Source: Gemmatimonadota bacterium (GTDB lineage: Bacteria > 4572-55 > J002). Taken from it: DNA of 6,821 nucleotides. A program made the translations under genes and the position numbers. Each line of letters opens with the position of its first letter. Positions within the stretch are counted from its first letter, which is position 1. Location: NCBI GenBank assembly GCA_003697105.1, contig RFFQ01000119.1, positions 1 through 6,821 on the forward strand. Direction: 5' to 3'. A model generated the notes under the pieces. The model was not told where the DNA came from, made no database searches, and worked only from the letters and a program-made list of their open reading frames with translations. Of the stretch, positions 4,944-6,821 are shown piece by piece.

Positions 4944-6821
4944 TCTTGGGGTAGGGTCGCAGTTAATTCACAGATTTTATCTAACTGAAAATCCTTCAAA
5001 CGCTCTCTGATCTGTGTGGTAAATGCCAGATACTTCGCATTCGTGGTTTCAAGGTGGTCTAACACCGCTTCAATCCGGCGCACACTACCCATATCGGCTA
5101 AATGATAAATTTGTTGTAGATACTCCGGTGGGGGGAAATAGATTTCCCCCTCTGGGGTAGGTTGTTCCTCGCGGGTTTCCTCGTAAACCCATTTTAAATG
5201 TAAATGACGGCTCAACCGGTCGAGTAAGGTGTCCAGGTGAATTGGTTTGGTAAGGAAGTCATCACAACCGGCATCCAAGCACTCTTGGCGGGTATATTCA
5301 AATGCACTAGCAGAAACCATAATCACGACAATATGCTGCAGATTAGGATCTTTCCGCATGTATCTCACCACATCAATTCCGTTGAGTTGCGGCATGACCA
5401 AATCCATCAAGATAATGTCCGGTAGATATTTTGTGGCTTTATCGAGTGCATCTTTACCATCTACGGCCTCAATAAAATCAAAGTTTAAGGGTTGCAGTAA
5501 ATCTTTTAGGACGATCCGGTTTTCAGTTTTATCATCGGCAATTAAGATGGATCGTCGTTTACCTTCATATCCCAAAATACGGGGGGCGACGCCATTTGCT
5601 TCGGGGGAATCTTCTGCCACCGGTAAGTCGAGGTCAAACCAAAAGGTCGTACCGGTATCAACGTCACTTTTAACATGCAAGGTACTCCCCATTTTTTGAG
5701 CGAGACGCTGGCTGATCGCCAAACCTAAGCCGGTACCTTCACTTTGCAACCGGGCATCTGAAATTTGGCAAAAAGGCTCGAAAATATCGGTGATTTTGTC
5801 TGCCGGAATGCCAATGCCGGAGTCTTCCACCTGAAAGCGAATCTGTTCGTAATGATAGCCTACTTTCAGTTTAATATAACCTTGAAGTGTAAATTTGACG
5901 GCATTACTAAGGAGATTGAGTAAAATTTGCCGGATCCGCTTTTCATCCCCCATGACGGTGGGTGGCAAATTGTCATCAATGTCGCTCATAAAATGAAGTG
6001 CTTTTTGTTCGGCACGCAGGCGAATCGTTTCGCAAATATTTTGGAGCATATCCAACAGGCGGAAGTTTGCCGGTTCAATATCCAAACGCCCGGCTTCAAT
6101 TTTAGAAAGGTCTAAAATCTCGTTGATCAGGGTTAATAAGTGTTCACCACTACGGCGGATAATCTCCAATCCTTCCTTTTGTTTTTCCGTCAGAGGGGTA
6201 TTGGCTAAAATCTGAGCATATCCCAAAATACCATTGAGCGGTGTTCGCAATTCATGGCTCATATTTGCCAGAAAGACACTTTTTGCCTGATTGGCGGCTT
6301 CGGCTTCCGCTTTTGCCTGAATTAAGGTCTCTTCCACTTGTTTGCGTTCGTCAATTTCGCGTTTAAGTTCTACGTTTTTCAACCGGTAAATTTCAGCTTC
6401 CTTGATCCGTTTTTCCGCCTCGTACCGGGCTTGAATTTCGGCAAATTGACGGGTTTTTTCCTCATTAAACATAGATTCCTTACACTGAATGTACTTCTTG
6501 TAAAATATCAGTGCTTGGACGCTATCTTCTTTTTTTTCATATACCTTCGCTAAGGTATGGTAGTTCTGAACTTCAGGTAATTTCGCACCGATCTCCTTCG
6601 CAAACCTTAAACTTTCCTGACAAAACTGAATGGCGGTGCCTAAATCCTCCAAACGCACGTAAATTTGGGCAATATTATGCAAGGTGATAACCAAATGAAG
6701 TTTGTCTCCAATTTCATCACAAATATGGTGTGCTTTATTGTAGTAGTCTAAGGCAAGATGGAGGTTGTCCCAATCCCGGTAAATATTGCCAATGTTATTG
6801 TAACAAAGGGCAATACCGTAC
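4940..6821 (-). CDS. TPR-containing hybrid sensor histidine kinase/response regulator, N-terminus outside window
   Basis: The frame is open to the right edge, with 626 residues visible; a TTG at 6692-6694 falls inside a TPR array and is not a start. Numbering from the first full codon (6818-6820): about three TPR units (3-36, 44-77, 84-117) and a charged coiled coil (about 118-175). A HisKA domain follows, with SHELRTP and phospho-acceptor His189. The HATPase_c domain has N-box NLLSNAVKF (Asn306), G1 DSGIGIP (333-339), F-box IFEPF (356-360) and G2 GTGLGLA (362-368). The receiver domain has acidic pair Asp429/430, phospho-acceptor Asp473 in LMDLVMP, Ser503 and Lys525 in LTKP. A helical tail of about 85 residues starts at a PPPE motif, as in many hybrid kinases. 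All catalytic residues are present. No membrane segment is visible, so the seen part is cytoplasmic, with TPRs as likely protein-input module. The output partner and signal are unknown. Confidence 0.93.
   Translation of the reverse strand, partial: YGIALCYNNIGNIYRDWDNLHLALDYYNKAHHICDEIGDKLHLVITLHNIAQIYVRLEDLGTAIQFCQESLRFAKEIGAKLPEVQNYHTLAKVYEKKEDSVQALIFYKKYIQCKESMFNEEKTRQFAEIQARYEAEKRIKEAEIYRLKNVELKREIDERKQVEETLIQAKAEAEAANQAKSVFLANMSHELRTPLNGILGYAQILANTPLTEKQKEGLEIIRRSGEHLLTLINEILDLSKIEAGRLDIEPANFRLLDMLQNICETIRLRAEQKALHFMSDIDDNLPPTVMGDEKRIRQILLNLLSNAVKFTLQGYIKLKVGYHYEQIRFQVEDSGIGIPADKITDIFEPFCQISDARLQSEGTGLGLAISQRLAQKMGSTLHVKSDVDTGTTFWFDLDLPVAEDSPEANGVAPRILGYEGKRRSILIADDKTENRIVLKDLLQPLNFDFIEAVDGKDALDKATKYLPDIILMDLVMPQLNGIDVVRYMRKDPNLQHIVVIMVSASAFEYTRQECLDAGCDDFLTKPIHLDTLLDRLSRHLHLKWVYEETREEQPTPEGEIYFPPPEYLQQIYHLADMGSVRRIEAVLDHLETTNAKYLAFTTQIRERLKDFQLDKICELTATLPQD

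Noticed and set aside
5247-5699. 150-codon open frame on the plus strand
   Set aside because: Fully antisense to the receiver and HATPase region of the kinase, whose motifs are unmistakable; no family resemblance and no ribosome binding site noticed.
6692-6694. TTG as start codon of the hybrid kinase
   Set aside because: The frame stays open upstream to the window edge and encodes a further TPR unit, so this is an internal leucine codon.
1-6821. CRISPR array, tRNA, rRNA, riboswitch or defence island
   Set aside because: I saw no regularly spaced repeats, no tRNA- or rRNA-like segments, no recognisable aptamer, and no nuclease or defence genes; the longest gene-free stretch is 285 bases and is explained by divergent promoters.

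Overview
The window comes from a diderm (Gram-negative-type) bacterium of moderate GC content. It encodes a periplasmic LolA-like protein, a LapA-domain inner-membrane protein, a lytic transglycosylase-like protein and prolipoprotein diacylglyceryl transferase. I could not assign a phylum. The recognisable promoters are sigma70-like (TTGACA with a 17-nt spacer), and the Lgt variant and the large TPR hybrid kinase fit environmental, non-model diderm lineages.

Layout: (1) 1-306 is the 3' end of an insertion sequence: the C-terminus of a DDE/rve transposase and a putative right terminus just after its stop. (2) 307-519 is non-coding and AT-rich, with an inverted repeat at 395-437. (3) 520-1158 (minus) is a TetR-family repressor, divergent from (4) 1444-2250 (plus), an exported LolA-like protein of the type usually found beside RND/MMPL exporters. 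The 285-bp divergent region holds a perfect 7-3-7 inverted repeat just downstream of the tetR -10 box, a good candidate operator. (5) 2371-4943 (plus) is a closely spaced group: lapA-like membrane protein, a divergent SLT-type lytic transglycosylase with a large insertion, and lgt. (6) 4940-6821 (minus) is the 3' part of a large soluble-looking hybrid histidine kinase (TPRs, coiled coil, HisKA, HATPase, receiver, C-terminal helical tail). It meets lgt tail to tail with a 4-nt overlap and runs off the right edge.

Together, genes 4-6 form an envelope-maintenance neighbourhood: lipid or lipoprotein handling, peptidoglycan remodelling and lipoprotein maturation. The TetR protein probably controls itself and perhaps the LolA-like gene. 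The kinase need not be functionally linked to lgt. I see no CRISPR array, rRNA, tRNA, phage genes or defence system. The most unusual items are the transglycosylase with its inserted segment and possible lipobox, and the Cys-rich Lgt active-site variant. Neither amounts to a clearly new system.
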